A DNA stretch of 45,747 nt from Chloroflexota bacterium. GTDB taxonomy: Bacteria > Chloroflexota > UBA4733. Location: contig JAMCTA010000027.1 of the NCBI GenBank assembly GCA_023381895.1, forward strand, positions 1 through 45,747. Reading direction: 5' to 3'. Made by a program: the position numbers and the translations under genes. This document shows positions 35,272-44,111 of this stretch, piece by piece. The notes under the pieces are model-generated. The model was not told where the DNA came from and did no database searches. It saw only the letters and a program-made list of their open reading frames with translations. Each line of letters begins with the position of its first letter. Position 1 is the first letter of the stretch.

Positions 35272-36316
35272 CGATCTCCTCCAGGTTCCGCCGGGAGATC
35301 TGCCGGAGCCGGCGTCCCGTGTTGACGAGAACAGATGCCCCCGTGTCAGAAAACCGGAAGTCCACGCGGCGCAGCCCCGCTTCCTCCAGTGCGCCATTGA
35401 GCCGCTGCTGGTCTGAAGGCTCGCAGTAGAAGAGGAAGAACCCGCCACCGCCGGCGCCTGCGAGCTTGCCGCCACGAGCTCCGTTACGCCGTGCCAGGTC
35501 GTAGAGGTCATCGAGTCGTGAATTAGATACGCCTGTGGCTAGACGGCGCTTCTGCATCCAGCCCTCGTGCAGGAGATCGGCCAGCTTGGCGATGTCGCCC
35601 GACACTAGAAGAGACCTGGCCACTTCCGCCATTGCCCTCAGGGAGTGAAGGATCTCCACATTCTGTCCGGACAGCGTGCCGGCCTGCTGGTCCCGCAGAA
35701 TATGGCTGGCCTCCCGTGAGCCTCCTGTGAAGAAGAGGCACAGCCGCTCTTCCAGGGCCATTCGTACGGGGAGTGGGAGTTGCAGCGGCTCAGCCTCGAC
35801 CCCGGAGCGGGAGAAGCGATAGACGTGAAAACCGCCGAAGGCAGCAGCGTACTGGTCCTGTTTGCCGATTGGAGCGCCTAGTTTTCGCAGCTCGATGAAA
35901 CTGGCGACCTCCGCAATCTCACCAGGCGTGAGGTTGATCCCGCAGAGCGCGCTCATCGCCTTGACCAGCGCCACCGCGACGGTGCTGGACGAGCCGAGGC
36001 CTGTCCCGCCGGGAATCTCAGAAGCGAGGAAGAGAGACACGCCGTGCTGGATGCCGAAGTGATGCAGCACGGCGCGCGGTAGACGGAGATCACCATCCTG
36101 CCAGGGGATCTCTCCGGGAGTGAGGTGGTGGTAGAACGTATTGTAATCCGCTGAAGTGATCTGCAGAGACCGGGCGCCATCCGCTTCGATGAAAGCGTAG
36201 AAGTACTTGTCGATGGTCGTGCTCACGACCAGCCCCCCGTGCTGCTCATAGTACGAGGGGAGATCGGTGCCGCCTCCAGCGAAGCTTATCCGGAAAGGGG
36301 CTCGAACAATCAGCAC
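35258..36316 (-). CDS. hddA: D-glycero-alpha-D-manno-heptose 7-phosphate kinase (HddA-like GHMP kinase)
   Basis: 352 residues from a GTG with AAGGAG six bases upstream. GHMP-kinase motif 1 is APFRISFAGGGTDLPSYY; motif 2 GGTGLGSSSTVAVALVKAM binds ATP; motif 3 KLAGAGGGGFFLFYC lies near the end. The GGGTDLPSYY wording is characteristic of the HddA branch rather than galactokinase or mevalonate kinase. It phosphorylates heptose 7-phosphate at C1, giving the bisphosphate that GmhB then acts on. It overlaps the phosphotransferase gene by 14 bases. The isomerase GmhA needed for the first step is not in the window. Confidence 0.85.
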   Translation of the reverse strand: MLIVRAPFRISFAGGGTDLPSYYEQHGGLVVSTTIDKYFYAFIEADGARSLQITSADYNTFYHHLTPGEIPWQDGDLRLPRAVLHHFGIQHGVSLFLASEIPGGTGLGSSSTVAVALVKAMSALCGINLTPGEIAEVASFIELRKLGAPIGKQDQYAAAFGGFHVYRFSRSGVEAEPLQLPLPVRMALEERLCLFFTGGSREASHILRDQQAGTLSGQNVEILHSLRAMAEVARSLLVSGDIAKLADLLHEGWMQKRRLATGVSNSRLDDLYDLARRNGARGGKLAGAGGGGFFLFYCEPSDQQRLNGALEEAGLRRVDFRFSDTGASVLVNTGRRLRQISRRNLEEIVVTA

Positions 36317-36497
36317 AGGAAGCTCCTTGCGGTGGGCCTGCTATCCGAAACCCGTTGCTACGGCGCAACCTCAGCGATCTGCTCTGCCGTTACGTGACAC
36401 TGTTGACGCGCGGCACGCGCAGTATACCGCTCCCCCGCTTATCGCTCGTTAAGTCTCCCCCAAGGTACTGCAACGAATCCCCCGGATGGCCAGCAGG
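36317..36497. other. Intergenic region, no feature seen
   Basis: About 180 bases between the Nudix and kinase genes on the minus strand; it probably carries the promoter of the kinase-phosphotransferase pair. No hairpin stands out. Confidence 0.3.
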
Positions 36498-36995
36498 CTA
36501 CGTGCGGCGATCGGGAAGGTAGATCTGCCACCACTCGGGAGATCGCTCCGGCCACCACCGGCTCGCGACCGCTGGCAGCGCTCCCGCTGCGGCGGTGAGA
36601 CCGGCTAGCGTCGCCTGCAGCGCCAGCGGCACGAAGAGGTGCGGTGACCTTTCCAGGTCCTCGACGGTGAACCAGGCGGCACGGTCATTCTCCTTGCCAT
36701 CGGGCCGGGGCTCACCGCCAGCCCAGCCGGCCAGGAAGATGCAGTACGTGTTGCTCTCCCCGCGCTCTACCCGCGAGCGCATGCCGAGCAAGCCGCGTAT
36801 GTGCACGCTGACGCCGGTTTCCTCCCGCGTCTCCCGGATGGCAGCCATCTCGGCGGTCTCCTGCGGCTCGACGTAGCCCCCGGGAAGCATGTACTTCCCC
36901 GCGTGCAGGCTGTAGGCGAGGCGGACGAGAAGAACGCGCTGCTCCCGTACAACCACCGCTCCGGCGGCAACGGTGACAGGACCACGTGTCGCCAC
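36498..36995 (-). CDS. Nudix hydrolase
   Basis: 165 residues with a complete Nudix box, GGYVEPQETAEMAAIRETREE-TG, whose Glu residues bind the metal. It hydrolyses a nucleoside diphosphate linked to another group; the substrate cannot be inferred. The C-terminal part (ASRWWPERSPEWWQIYLP) is Trp-rich. The GTG start at 36995 has GAGGAGAG upstream, which itself overlaps the stop of the GNAT gene, 12 bases away, so the two form an operon. It is not evidently part of the polysaccharide pathway. Confidence 0.88.
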   Translation of the reverse strand: MATRGPVTVAAGAVVVREQRVLLVRLAYSLHAGKYMLPGGYVEPQETAEMAAIRETREETGVSVHIRGLLGMRSRVERGESNTYCIFLAGWAGGEPRPDGKENDRAAWFTVEDLERSPHLFVPLALQATLAGLTAAAGALPAVASRWWPERSPEWWQIYLPDRRT

Positions 36996-37007
36996 AAGAC
37001 GCTCTCC

Positions 37008-37916
37008 TCAGCCCAGCTCTTTGTGGTATGTCACGAATGCTCGTGACGTCCGCGCGCCACAGGTGGAGACGTAAAAGTACAGCGGTCCGATCGCCGCGAT
37101 CTCGCCGCGCTGCCTCCCGGCGAGCTGCCAGTCGCGCAGACACTGCAGGAGCAGGGCCCCGCCGACGCCGCTGCTGCGTTCCTCTGGATTGGTGCCGATC
37201 GGTCCGAACCAACCGGGACGCGTCACGTCGTACACGGCGAATCCAATGATAGCCCCATCTTTCCAGGCGGCAAAGCCAGGAACGGGCTCGCTACCGAGAT
37301 GCAAGGCTGCGAGACCTTCGAAGTGCCAGCCGGGACCCCAGTGCTGCCGGAGGTAGGCGTCGAGCGCATCCTCGTGGTCGCGCTCGAATCTCCGGATCTC
37401 GATGTGGTGCTGCCGGAGCTGGTCGAGGCGCTCTTCGAGAAGGACCGGCCCACGGGCCAGGTCGACCTCCAGGTTATACGTCATATGCCCTCGCTGATAC
37501 CCCGCGCGATCGAATAGGCAGAGCGCCTCGCTATACCGCACGTCGACGCCAGGCACGAGGTAGCGGCGACACGCCCGAATCGCCACCGCCGTCGCTCCCA
37601 AGTCGTGGAGTCGCCGCTCCAGCTCACCCAAGAGGGTACGGCAGTGACCTCGCCGCCGTTCCGTCCGTTCTGTGGCAACGAGCTTCACGAAGCCGGAAAC
37701 CCTGCCTTCACGATTGTTGACGGAGCCGATGGCTACCGCGACGAGCTGTCCGGACACGCGAAGACCAAAGGCCACGTCTGGCTCAGCGTCGTCCGTTTGC
37801 AGCAAGGTGTAGCGGACGAGAGCTGGTGACCACTCTTCGTACGGCAGAGCACGCGCGCAGAACGACACGAGCTCTGGCGCGTCGACGGCCGTCAGTGTCA
37901 CGAGCTGTGAGGTCAT
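37008..37916 (-). CDS. Tandem-domain GNAT N-acetyltransferase
   Basis: 302 residues from an ATG with AAGGAA eight bases upstream. Two GNAT-like halves are seen. In the first, VSGFVKLVATERTERRRGHCRTLL is the acetyl-CoA-binding segment; in the second, GPIGTNPEERSSGVGGALLLQCL plays that part and is closer to the canonical Q/RxxGxG/A. Substrate unknown. Fused double GNAT proteins are common in actinobacteria and Chloroflexota. It precedes the Nudix gene by 12 bases. A longer frame to 38066 has no ribosome binding site. Confidence 0.82.
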   Translation of the reverse strand: MTSQLVTLTAVDAPELVSFCARALPYEEWSPALVRYTLLQTDDAEPDVAFGLRVSGQLVAVAIGSVNNREGRVSGFVKLVATERTERRRGHCRTLLGELERRLHDLGATAVAIRACRRYLVPGVDVRYSEALCLFDRAGYQRGHMTYNLEVDLARGPVLLEERLDQLRQHHIEIRRFERDHEDALDAYLRQHWGPGWHFEGLAALHLGSEPVPGFAAWKDGAIIGFAVYDVTRPGWFGPIGTNPEERSSGVGGALLLQCLRDWQLAGRQRGEIAAIGPLYFYVSTCGARTSRAFVTYHKELG

Positions 37917-38195
37917 TGGCGGGTTCCTTTCTTGATGCGTCCCGGCGCACGCTCCACCAGCAACCTTGTGCACGGCAGTGCTGATCCATACGATAGCAGT
38001 GTGACGGGGAGAAGGAGAAGGGAAGAGCACAATATCGCTGCGGAGTTGTAGGAGAGACGGGGGCAACTACGGCTGGATGCGCTGCCAGTAGTCGTAGTCG
38101 TGGCCTGATCACGGGTAGCATGCACACGGGCTTCTCCGCTATGATCTTCACCTGGCCCGCTTTTGACATCTACTGCCTACGAGGGGGGTCCACCG

Positions 38196-38489
38196 ATGAT
38201 GAACGGTCAACAGCGTCCTTCCCGGGTCGTCACGATAGAGTTCCTCATGAGGTCTGGCGAGACGTTCACTGTGAGTGACTTTGTCGACGAAGATCCAGCA
38301 GACGAGGGCGTTCGTGCGCTTGGTAAGGCGCTCGTCAGCGACATGGAGTCCGGCGCCATCCGCCAGTTCTCCTATTGGGAAGGGGAGACCTTCTCGTTCG
38401 AGGCCGTGAAGATGGATCAAGTCGCAGCCTTCACCATCACTGCGAACGATGAGGAAGACGAGGAGGTGGAGGTGGAAGAGAGTGAGTAG
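38196..38489 (+). CDS. Small acidic protein of unknown function
   Basis: 97 residues starting at MMNGQQ with GAGGGGGG about eight bases before the ATG. The body (VVTIEFLMRSGETFTVSDFVDED) suggests a small beta-rich domain; the last 15 residues are almost all Glu and Asp (ANDEEDEEVEVEESE). No family is recognised. A -10-like TATGAT lies about 55 bases upstream of the start. It is convergent with dnaJ, with 18 bases between the stops. Confidence 0.65.
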   Translation: MMNGQQRPSRVVTIEFLMRSGETFTVSDFVDEDPADEGVRALGKALVSDMESGAIRQFSYWEGETFSFEAVKMDQVAAFTITANDEEDEEVEVEESE

Positions 38490-38507
38490 CTCTGACCTGA
38501 CGGAGAC

Positions 38508-39629
38508 CTAGTCAGGAGATCCCGAGAACACTTCCTTCACCTTCTCGAAGAAGCCTTTCCCGCTGTGCAGGCCTTTCTCGGCTTCGAGGTGGGCCAGCTC
38601 CCGGAAGAGCTCCTTTTCGCGAGCGGACAGATCTGTTGGAGTGACCACCGTGACGGAAACGTGCTGATCGCCACGTCCGGAGCTTTCGAGCCCAGGAACG
38701 CCCTTCCCGCGCAAGGTGAAACGGCGACCAGTCTGTGTCCCTGCAGGGATACGGAGAGAGACGGGCCCCTCGACAGTTGGCACTTCGACCTCATCGCCCA
38801 GAGCGGCTTGACTAAAGGAGATCGGCAGCCTCACGAAAATGTCGCTGCCGCGCCGCTCGAACACTTCGTGGGACTGGACGTGGAAGGCAATGATGAGATT
38901 TCCGCGCGGTCCTCCTCGTTGACCGGCTTCTCCCTCACCGGTGACGCGCATTTGCGTGCCGTTGTCCACCCCTGCAGGCACCTTGATCTCAAGCGAGCGC
39001 ACGGTTCGCACGCGGCCAGTCCCGCGGCATTCCGTGCAGGGATCGGTGATGATTCTCCCCTCACCACGGCAGCGGTCGCACATCACCACGTTCACGAACT
39101 GGCCAAAAACTGACTGCTGCGTGCGGCGAATCTCCCCCGATCCGCCACACGTGGGACAGCGCGTAGGCTGGGAGCCAGCCTTTGAGCCCGCGCCCCGGCA
39201 CACCGAGCACGTCTCCCAACGCGGGATCTCCAGGGTCTTGGTCGTTCCAAAGACCGCTTCTTCAAAGGTGAGCGTGAGGTCATAGCGAAGATCGGCCCCA
39301 CGCTGAGGGCCACGACGCGCTGTGCTCGTGACCCCGCCGAAGAAAGTCTCGAAGAGGTCGCCAAGCCCACCGAATCCATCGAAGTTGGTCTGGTTGACCC
39401 CAGCAGCAGCGCCACGGTGCCCAAACTGGTCATACGCGGTGCGTCGTTGCGGATTCGACAGGACTTCGTAGGCTTCGTTTGCCTCTTTGAACTTTTCCTC
39501 AGCGGCTGGGTCCCTGTTCACATCAGGATGGTACTGCCGTGCTAGCCTCCTGAAGGCCTTCTTGATCTCATCGTCGCTTGCAGATCGCGGCACACCAAGG
39601 ATTTCATAGTAGTCGCGCTTCATCGCCAT
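38508..39629 (-). CDS. dnaJ: Chaperone DnaJ (Hsp40)
   Basis: 373 residues. The J-domain ([20 protein letters not shown]) has the HPD motif in [10 protein letters not shown]; a Gly/Phe-rich linker follows, then a zinc-binding domain with four CxxCxGxG repeats ([32 protein letters not shown]) and the substrate-binding C-terminal domains. It stimulates DnaK ATPase and delivers substrates. It lies 170 bases after grpE on the same strand and may be cotranscribed with hrcA-grpE, although the gap could hold a promoter. Confidence 0.98.
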   Translation of the reverse strand: MAMKRDYYEILGVPRSASDDEIKKAFRRLARQYHPDVNRDPAAEEKFKEANEAYEVLSNPQRRTAYDQFGHRGAAAGVNQTNFDGFGGLGDLFETFFGGVTSTARRGPQRGADLRYDLTLTFEEAVFGTTKTLEIPRWETCSVCRGAGSKAGSQPTRCPTCGGSGEIRRTQQSVFGQFVNVVMCDRCRGEGRIITDPCTECRGTGRVRTVRSLEIKVPAGVDNGTQMRVTGEGEAGQRGGPRGNLIIAFHVQSHEVFERRGSDIFVRLPISFSQAALGDEVEVPTVEGPVSLRIPAGTQTGRRFTLRGKGVPGLESSGRGDQHVSVTVVTPTDLSAREKELFRELAHLEAEKGLHSGKGFFEKVKEVFSGSPD

Positions 39630-39799
39630 ACGTGCTGCTCCACTGACGTGCCACTCCGACTGGTGATTCTACCACCGGGGGGTACTCGTTCTTGCTGCCT
39701 GCCCAGTGCTTGCATCAGAATCTTATTAGCGCGCTGGGAAGCCACCCGTGGGAGTCGAACGCCCAGAAATCATCGACCTACAAGGGCACCGGGGCAGCG
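39630..39799. other. Region between grpE and dnaJ
   Basis: About 170 bases. A dyad pairs CCCAGTGC (about 39700) with GCGCTGGG (about 39730) with one wobble and a loop of about 20 bases. No promoter or terminator is clear. Confidence 0.3.
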
Positions 39800-40438
39800 T
39801 TAGGGCTCCTGGCTCTCGTCACCGTGGGGCGGCGCTTCGCCAGGACCCGCCTCGCCGGACGCACTAGCCGGAGCAACCGTTTCGTGCCTATCCTCAGGCG
39901 CGCCTGTGGACAGCGTGACCAAAGCCGGCCGGAGCAGCCGGCCGTGAAGACGGTACCCTCTCTGCACCACTTCGACGACGTGGCCCTCGCTGACCGTCCC
40001 GTGGGGGCCACTCGAGACCGATTGGTGCAACGAGGGGTCGAACGGAGCCCCAGCTTCAATGTCCACGACTTCGACGCCAGCTCGCTGTACGGCGTGCTCC
40101 AGTAACTGACGTATGAGGACAATCCCAGTTATCCAGCTGAGCCCCGTCAGCGATGCTGGAATCGTCCGTTCTGCCCTTTCCAGATGATCCAACACCTCCA
40201 AGGTGCCATAGACCAGCTCCAGGTTGCCAAACTTGCTCGCCTCGTCACGCTCTTGTGTGAGGCGCCGGCGAACGTTGACAAGCTCGGCTTGTGCATACTG
40301 CCACTTCTTCATGTAGTCGGTAGCCGCAGCGCGCTCCTTTTCGAGCTCTGCCATAAGCTGATCGAGCTTACCCTGAAGATCCTCCGCAGGCTGATCTTCG
40401 GGGGAAGATGCTGGTATCGTTGTCTCCTCGTCAGTCAT
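39800..40438 (-). CDS. grpE: Nucleotide exchange factor GrpE
   Basis: 212 residues. The long N-terminal helix (DLQGKLDQLMAELEKERAAATDY and beyond, with QAELVNVRRRLTQER) is followed by the beta domain with the conserved GVEVVDIEAGAPFDPSLHQSV and the C-terminal GYRLHGRLLRPALV. It releases ADP from DnaK. The C-terminal 30 residues are a Pro/Glu/Ala-rich extension not needed for the fold. The ATG overlaps the hrcA stop by four bases (ATGA), so the two are coupled, the common hrcA-grpE order. Confidence 0.96.
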   Translation of the reverse strand: MTDEETTIPASSPEDQPAEDLQGKLDQLMAELEKERAAATDYMKKWQYAQAELVNVRRRLTQERDEASKFGNLELVYGTLEVLDHLERAERTIPASLTGLSWITGIVLIRQLLEHAVQRAGVEVVDIEAGAPFDPSLHQSVSSGPHGTVSEGHVVEVVQRGYRLHGRLLRPALVTLSTGAPEDRHETVAPASASGEAGPGEAPPHGDESQEP

Positions 40439-41556
40439 GATGCAACCTTCGCGAACTCGTGGGTTAGCTGATAGGGTGGCAAGTCCTGAGACAGGTACGC
40501 CAGAATGCCCGACACATAGCGTGAGGCCCCGATAACTCGCCCGTAGTTGAGCCGGGGCGGACCAACTACTCCGACCACACCGACCACCCGCTCCGCTGAT
40601 CCATAAGGGCACAGGACAACTGCCACTTGTCTCAAGGTGTGCGGGCTCTCTTCACCAATCAGAATGCGCAGTGAGCCATGACGGACGACATCTGGAAAGA
40701 GGTCCCGGAAGACGTCGCCGCGCTCGAGCAAGGTGAGAAGATCGATGACCCGCTGCTGCCGCTCTTCTTCGCTGCCTGCACGCGAAAACTCGGGCTGGCT
40801 GAGGATATTGGCCAGACCATCCCGAAAACGAATTTCCCACTGACGGTGATGAAACGTCTCGAGCACGGCGGCGACCTCCATCCGCACTAGTCGCTCGAAC
40901 GTGCGTCCACTCTCTTCAGCTTCCGCCGCCTCTCGCAGCTCATCCAAGTTGAAGTCCGCGCTGGCGGCAGCCACTGTGCGGGCACGATCCTGGAGATCAA
41001 ACGCCGATGAGTCCTCCAGTGGCACCTGCCAGATGTGCTGAATAACTCCGGCATCACTTGTAATGACTATCAGGAGTGCTCGCGTGGAGTCGATCGGCAT
41101 GAACTCAAAGGTGCGCAGACGGTACTCTGGAGTTACCACACCGCTGACGACGGCAGCGTTTCCGCTCACTCTCGCCAGCGCTGAAGTCGCAATTTTCAAC
41201 CACTCATCAACGTCTTGCTCGACTTGAGAGAACTGGTGAAGAATCGTGCGCTGCTCCTGCTGCGAGAGGCTTGGCTCCGTAACGAAGTGCTGCACGAAGT
41301 AGCGGTACCCTCGATCTGATGGAACTCTTCCCGCCGACGTGTGTGGCTGGTAAATCAGTCCGGCAGATTCGAGCACTGAGAAGTCGTTCCGGATTGTCGC
41401 GCTACTCACAGACACGAATTCCGCCTTTGCAAGCGCCTCTGAACCAACTGGCGTTGCCGTCGTGACATAGCGGTCAACCACTGCCTTGAGGACAGCACCT
41501 TGCCGTGGCGTGAGGTCCCTGTCCTGTTCTTCGTGAGTCTGAACTGTGCCGCTCAT
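40435..41556 (-). CDS. hrcA: Heat-inducible transcription repressor HrcA
   Basis: 373 residues. The N-terminal winged-helix domain shows LTPRQGAVLKAVVDRYVTTATPVGSEALA and SVSSATIRNDFSVLESAGLIYQPHTSAGRVPSDRGYRYFV, the standard HrcA opening; the GAF-like and insertion domains follow with NYGRVIGASRYVSGILAYLS near the end. It normally represses chaperone genes by binding CIRCE. No canonical CIRCE element was found in this window, so its operator here is unclear. It precedes grpE in the operon. Confidence 0.96.
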   Translation of the reverse strand: MSGTVQTHEEQDRDLTPRQGAVLKAVVDRYVTTATPVGSEALAKAEFVSVSSATIRNDFSVLESAGLIYQPHTSAGRVPSDRGYRYFVQHFVTEPSLSQQEQRTILHQFSQVEQDVDEWLKIATSALARVSGNAAVVSGVVTPEYRLRTFEFMPIDSTRALLIVITSDAGVIQHIWQVPLEDSSAFDLQDRARTVAAASADFNLDELREAAEAEESGRTFERLVRMEVAAVLETFHHRQWEIRFRDGLANILSQPEFSRAGSEEERQQRVIDLLTLLERGDVFRDLFPDVVRHGSLRILIGEESPHTLRQVAVVLCPYGSAERVVGVVGVVGPPRLNYGRVIGASRYVSGILAYLSQDLPPYQLTHEFAKVAS

Positions 41557-41600
41557 TGCTGGTTAACACCTACTGGAACGACATCTCGCCTTGACAACAT

Positions 41601-41618
41601 AGCACGGAGCCCCGTGCT
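41601..41618. promoter_or_regulatory. Inverted repeat in the hrcA leader
   Basis: AGCACGG-agcc-CCGTGCT, 44 bases before the hrcA ATG. On the minus strand a possible promoter (TTGGTA-18-GCTACA) lies just upstream. It shares AGCAC/GTGCT half-sites with CIRCE but the spacing is eight rather than thirteen bases, so it is not CIRCE as known. Confidence 0.4.
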
Positions 41619-41763
41619 TTTTCGCCGTGTAGCGTCCCAGTGGCCTAATTGTACCAAGAGGTGCAGCCGGGAGGAAACATCACACCAACGGCTGGCCAAT
41701 CAGGGGGTAGGCACCCGATCGATAGTAGCCAAGAGCTAATTCAGGGATGCTGGCCGGATCGTG

Positions 41764-42585
41764 CTAGACGTCATTCTCTTCCACAGTGAAGCCACTTTCG
41801 GTCTCGTTCTCCAGTGAGTCATCGTCGTCTTCACTGTCCTCGTCTCTGGCCTCCTCGTCTTCGATCTCGCCCTCACCCAACTCCTCGTCCTCTTCGTCGA
41901 AATCCAGATGCGGCGATGAGGCCGTACGCGTGAATGACGGACGGCCAGCCAGCGAAGGAGCTTGGTAAGTCTCGCGGATGAATACGAAGAGCCCTCCATC
42001 GGAGACGCTCTTCACCGCGGCGACATACCGGTTACCGACTGCGAGAAAGCTGATGAGCCGTTCGCCCAGCTTGCTCTCAAGCTGCCCTAGCACTTCACCG
42101 GCTGCACCAACTACCTGGAGTGCACTCCCTTTGGGAATGAGCGAGACGATGTCGCCGGGATTCATACGTGCGAGGACTCCCACGGGTGCACGATTCTCCA
42201 GTGGGACGACAACGGTCTTGCCGGGTTCTTCGACAAACAGTCGCGGGTCAATGCGCTCGCCGCGTGTCACCGCTCCAGACAGTGACTCTGCGTGAGCAAC
42301 GAGCTCTTTAAGCTTGTCGACGTTGCGCTGGGCAATGACGTTTCCGGGGTCCACGACCAACGTCTGTTGGTAGGTTGCCAGCGCATCGCCGTAACGGCGC
42401 AGCTCAGTAAGCGCTTTGCCCAGTCGATTTAGGGCATCCGCCTCGTTGGGGAAGAATGTCAACAGATGGCGGTTGATCTCCACCGCCTGTTCCCACTGCC
42501 CTTGCATAGCAAGCGCGATGGCTTGCTCAGTGAGCTGGCGCTTGTTGGGTGCCTTTCCCCCTGCCAGTTGCACACTGTCGATCAT
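41764..42585 (-). CDS. TPR protein with acidic C-terminal tail
   Basis: 273 residues from an ATG at 42585, ten bases after a GGAGG that lies in the end of miaB. Two TPR-like units occupy residues about 20-90 (AMQGQWEQAVEINRHLLTFFP and ALTELRRYGDALATYQQTL). A central beta-rich domain follows (PGDIVSLIPKGSALQVVG, RYVAAVKSVSDGGLFVFI). The last 60 residues are dominated by Asp and Glu (DFDEEDEELGEGEIEDEE), a likely disordered tail. Function unknown; it is encoded between miaB and hrcA. Confidence 0.8.
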   Translation of the reverse strand: MIDSVQLAGGKAPNKRQLTEQAIALAMQGQWEQAVEINRHLLTFFPNEADALNRLGKALTELRRYGDALATYQQTLVVDPGNVIAQRNVDKLKELVAHAESLSGAVTRGERIDPRLFVEEPGKTVVVPLENRAPVGVLARMNPGDIVSLIPKGSALQVVGAAGEVLGQLESKLGERLISFLAVGNRYVAAVKSVSDGGLFVFIRETYQAPSLAGRPSFTRTASSPHLDFDEEDEELGEGEIEDEEARDEDSEDDDDSLENETESGFTVEENDV

Positions 42586-42590
42586 TGTCT

Positions 42591-43985
42591 CTAAGCCTCC
42601 GGAAGACTGCAAAGCACCGCTCGACCCTGCAATGCGCGGGCACTCGCGTGCACGATCTGTACTCTGAGGAGCCGGCCGGTGAAATTGAGGCCGGCTCCTG
42701 CCTGTGGCGACTCTTCCTGGACGGAGAAGAACGTGATTTTGTTCGTCCGCGTACGTCCCTTCCAGCGGCTTCCACTATCCCGCTCTCGGCCTTCAACCAG
42801 CACTTCCTGTGATGTGCCAATCAACGCGGTGTTGATTTCTCGGGCGATTTGCTCTTGCAGCGCCTCGACTGCCCACAGTCGCTCCTTCTTGACCTGCCCG
42901 GGAACGTCATCAGTCCAGTGTCTTTCCGATGCTGTTCCAGGCCGGGGTGAGTAGGCAGCAACGTGCACGACGTCGAAGCGGGTACGTTCTAGGAAGCGGA
43001 GGAGAGCATTGAACTGCTCCTCCGTCTCGCCACAGAAACCCACGATGACGTCTGTGCTCACACTGCAACCGGGCAGCTTCGTACGAATACGCTCGACAAG
43101 TCGCTCATAATCGGCAATACGATAGGGGCGGCCCATCCGGCGAAGCATTGCGTCATCGCCGTGTTGAACGGGCAAATGCATGTACTCGCAGACTTTTGGT
43201 AGGTCACGCATCGCCTCGATGAGGCGCTCGTCGATATATCGCGGATGAGACGTCAGAAATCGTATTCTCTCTAGGCCGCGAACGCCGTTCAAGCGCTCCA
43301 GGAGCAGAGCAAGATCAGGCTTCTCGGGAAGATCGTGACCATAGCGATCGACGATTTGTCCTAAGAGCGTGACTTCCCGCGCTCCTTCGCTCACCACTTC
43401 TTCTACGTGCGCAACAATTTCCTCAACTGGACGGCTCTGCTCTCTGCCGCGACGCGAAGGCACGATGCAGTAGGTGCAGTGCTCATCACAGCCATAGATG
43501 ATCGGGATGTAGCGCATGACTTCCTGCGCGCGCTGTGCTTGTAGAAGTGGCGACGCCGTCTCCGGCCCAACTTCTATCGGCGTCGGATCGAAGACGGCGG
43601 CCACAGGCTCATCGGGCGGACGCTCGACAAGCGGTTGCAAGGACTCTGGTGTGAGCGAGCTAAAGAAGAGATCCACCATAGGATAGCGCCGCTGCATGGC
43701 TTGTACGTCACTGACCACCATGCACCCTGTCATTGCCACCGCAAGATTCGGCTGGCGCTTTTTTAGCCCAGCAAGCTGACCCAGCTGACCTTCCGTGTGC
43801 TCTTCAGCACTGCGTCGCACTGCGCACGTGTTGAGGATGACGAGATCAGCCTGTTGCACCTCGGTTGTCGGAACATAGCCCTGGCGATCGAGAAAGTTCT
43901 CGATGCGCTCCGAGTCCGCCTTGTTCATCTGGCAACCTACAGTCCAGATGACGTATTGAAGCTTGCGTGCTGTCGGAGCAGCCAT
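42591..43985 (-). CDS. miaB: tRNA-2-methylthio-N6-dimethylallyladenosine synthase (MiaB family)
   Basis: 464 residues, normal for the family. The UPF0004 domain has WTVGCQMNKADSERI with the first cluster Cys residues and LNTCAVRRSAE and MTGCMV. The radical-SAM motif CxxxCxxC is CDEHCTYC (in PIIYGCDEHCTYCIVPSRRGREQSR). A C-terminal TRAM-like domain ends the protein. It adds a methylthio group to i6A37 of tRNA. The segment after the radical-SAM motif reads LLGQIVDRYG where E. coli MiaB has GQNVNSY. The start at 43985 has GAGGGGAG upstream; an earlier ATG at 44072 has none. Confidence 0.92.
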   Translation of the reverse strand: MAAPTARKLQYVIWTVGCQMNKADSERIENFLDRQGYVPTTEVQQADLVILNTCAVRRSAEEHTEGQLGQLAGLKKRQPNLAVAMTGCMVVSDVQAMQRRYPMVDLFFSSLTPESLQPLVERPPDEPVAAVFDPTPIEVGPETASPLLQAQRAQEVMRYIPIIYGCDEHCTYCIVPSRRGREQSRPVEEIVAHVEEVVSEGAREVTLLGQIVDRYGHDLPEKPDLALLLERLNGVRGLERIRFLTSHPRYIDERLIEAMRDLPKVCEYMHLPVQHGDDAMLRRMGRPYRIADYERLVERIRTKLPGCSVSTDVIVGFCGETEEQFNALLRFLERTRFDVVHVAAYSPRPGTASERHWTDDVPGQVKKERLWAVEALQEQIAREINTALIGTSQEVLVEGRERDSGSRWKGRTRTNKITFFSVQEESPQAGAGLNFTGRLLRVQIVHASARALQGRAVLCSLPEA

Positions 43986-44111
43986 TTGGCGTACTCCCCT
44001 CTCACCGCCTAACCGGCACTCACATAGTCGAGCAGAAACTATACCGCAACCTCTAAGAGCCGGGACCATCAAGGCACAGGATTCACTGGGGGAAGCTGTA
44101 TGCCACTTTTC

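Noticed and set aside
39740..39775. tRNA-like T-loop (GTTCGACTCCC on the minus strand)
   Set aside because: The flanking bases do not form a 5-bp T stem and no matching acceptor strand, D arm or anticodon arm is found in the expected positions.
41601..41622. Rho-independent terminator on the plus strand (hairpin followed by TTTT)
   Set aside because: No plus-strand gene precedes it; it lies in the leader of the minus-strand hrcA gene and is better read as a regulatory dyad.
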